In this document: in pieces, positions 63,950 to 64,000 of the stretch
Layout: each line of letters begins with the position of its first letter
Numbering within the stretch: position 1 is the first letter of the stretch
Assembly (NCBI RefSeq): GCF_020463795.1
Contig: NZ_CP080025.1
Location: 1,057,001 to 1,121,000 of the forward strand
Source of the DNA: Echinicola marina
GTDB lineage: Bacteria > Bacteroidota > Bacteroidia > Cytophagales > Cyclobacteriaceae
DNA length: 64,000 nucleotides
Direction: 5' to 3'
The notes under the pieces: model-generated
The model's database searches: none
What the model was told of the DNA's origin: nothing
What the model saw: the letters and a program-made list of their open reading frames with translations, nothing else
Program-made: the position numbers and the translations under genes

Positions 63950-64000
63950 ATGAGAAAATACATCCTACCAATTTTATATATGGCCATTGTTTCTGGCTGT
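63950..64000 (+). CDS. start of a lipoprotein, probable RND membrane-fusion adaptor (cut by window edge)
   Basis: An ATG at 63950 begins MRKYILPILYMAIVSGC, a lipoprotein signal peptide ending in a lipobox Cys at the window edge. Its position 44 bases after the RND permease, in the TolC-RND order, predicts a HlyD/AcrA-type periplasmic adaptor. Only 17 codons are visible, so the identity is inferred from position. Confidence 0.6.
   Translation, partial: MRKYILPILYMAIVSGC

Overview
The window looks like a chromosomal segment of a marine-type Bacteroidota, most likely Cytophagales (Cyclobacteriaceae-like; a family-level guess from gene content, not a computed placement). Pointers are a type IX secretion (T9SS) locus with a giant adhesin, an Oar-like TonB-dependent receptor, DUF6702/HupE/M1 peptidase neighbours, TAnnTTTG-type -7 boxes and an almost complete lack of Shine-Dalgarno sequences except in front of rpsU.

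Layout. 0-4.4 kb: housekeeping genes (tdk, recO), a lipoprotein, a 2-oxoglutarate/Fe(II)-type oxygenase and a first ChrA transporter. 4.4-12.3 kb: an envelope-glycan locus with a GT2 polyprenyl-phosphate glycosyltransferase and flippase-like partner, three ArnT/PMT-like GT-C transferases and a PAP2 phosphatase. 12.4-16.3 kb: hibernation factor, Xer recombinase, rpsU, acyl-CoA dehydrogenase, galE. 16.4-17.8 kb: an IS256-family element with an 8-bp target duplication, inserted between galE and its terminator. 17.9-27.4 kb: small secreted protein, GNAT, Oar-like receptor, lysoplasmalogenase, aspS, M23 peptidase.

27.6-43.6 kb is a T9SS surface-protein operon on the minus strand: a small ORF, a 4025-residue repeat protein with a type B C-terminal sorting domain, a PorP/SprF-like outer-membrane protein, and a TPR/PD40/OmpA protein. 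The giant protein has 24 modules of about 110 residues, nearly all with an EF-hand-like loop, plus further DUF11-type modules. 43.9-49.6 kb holds an aldehyde dehydrogenase, DUF6702, HupE, an M1 peptidase and a VOC protein.

49.6-54.7 kb is the accessory region. An AbiEi/AbiEii-type toxin-antitoxin pair occurs twice as an almost identical 1.9-kb direct repeat. A BspA-like lipoprotein lies between the copies, and three copies of a structured 95-bp repeat (R1-R3) mark the unit borders. The antitoxin start codon in the first copy is ATA rather than ATG. R3 ends in a 12-9-12 palindrome resembling a tyrosine-recombinase core, so the units may be mobile cassettes.

55-64 kb reads as a stress/efflux island, all on the plus strand: response regulator and sensor kinase, an exported Fe/Mn superoxide dismutase with an unusual active-site gateway, a second ChrA, then TolC, an RND pump and the start of a lipoprotein adaptor cut by the window edge. 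No rRNA, tRNA or CRISPR array was recognised.
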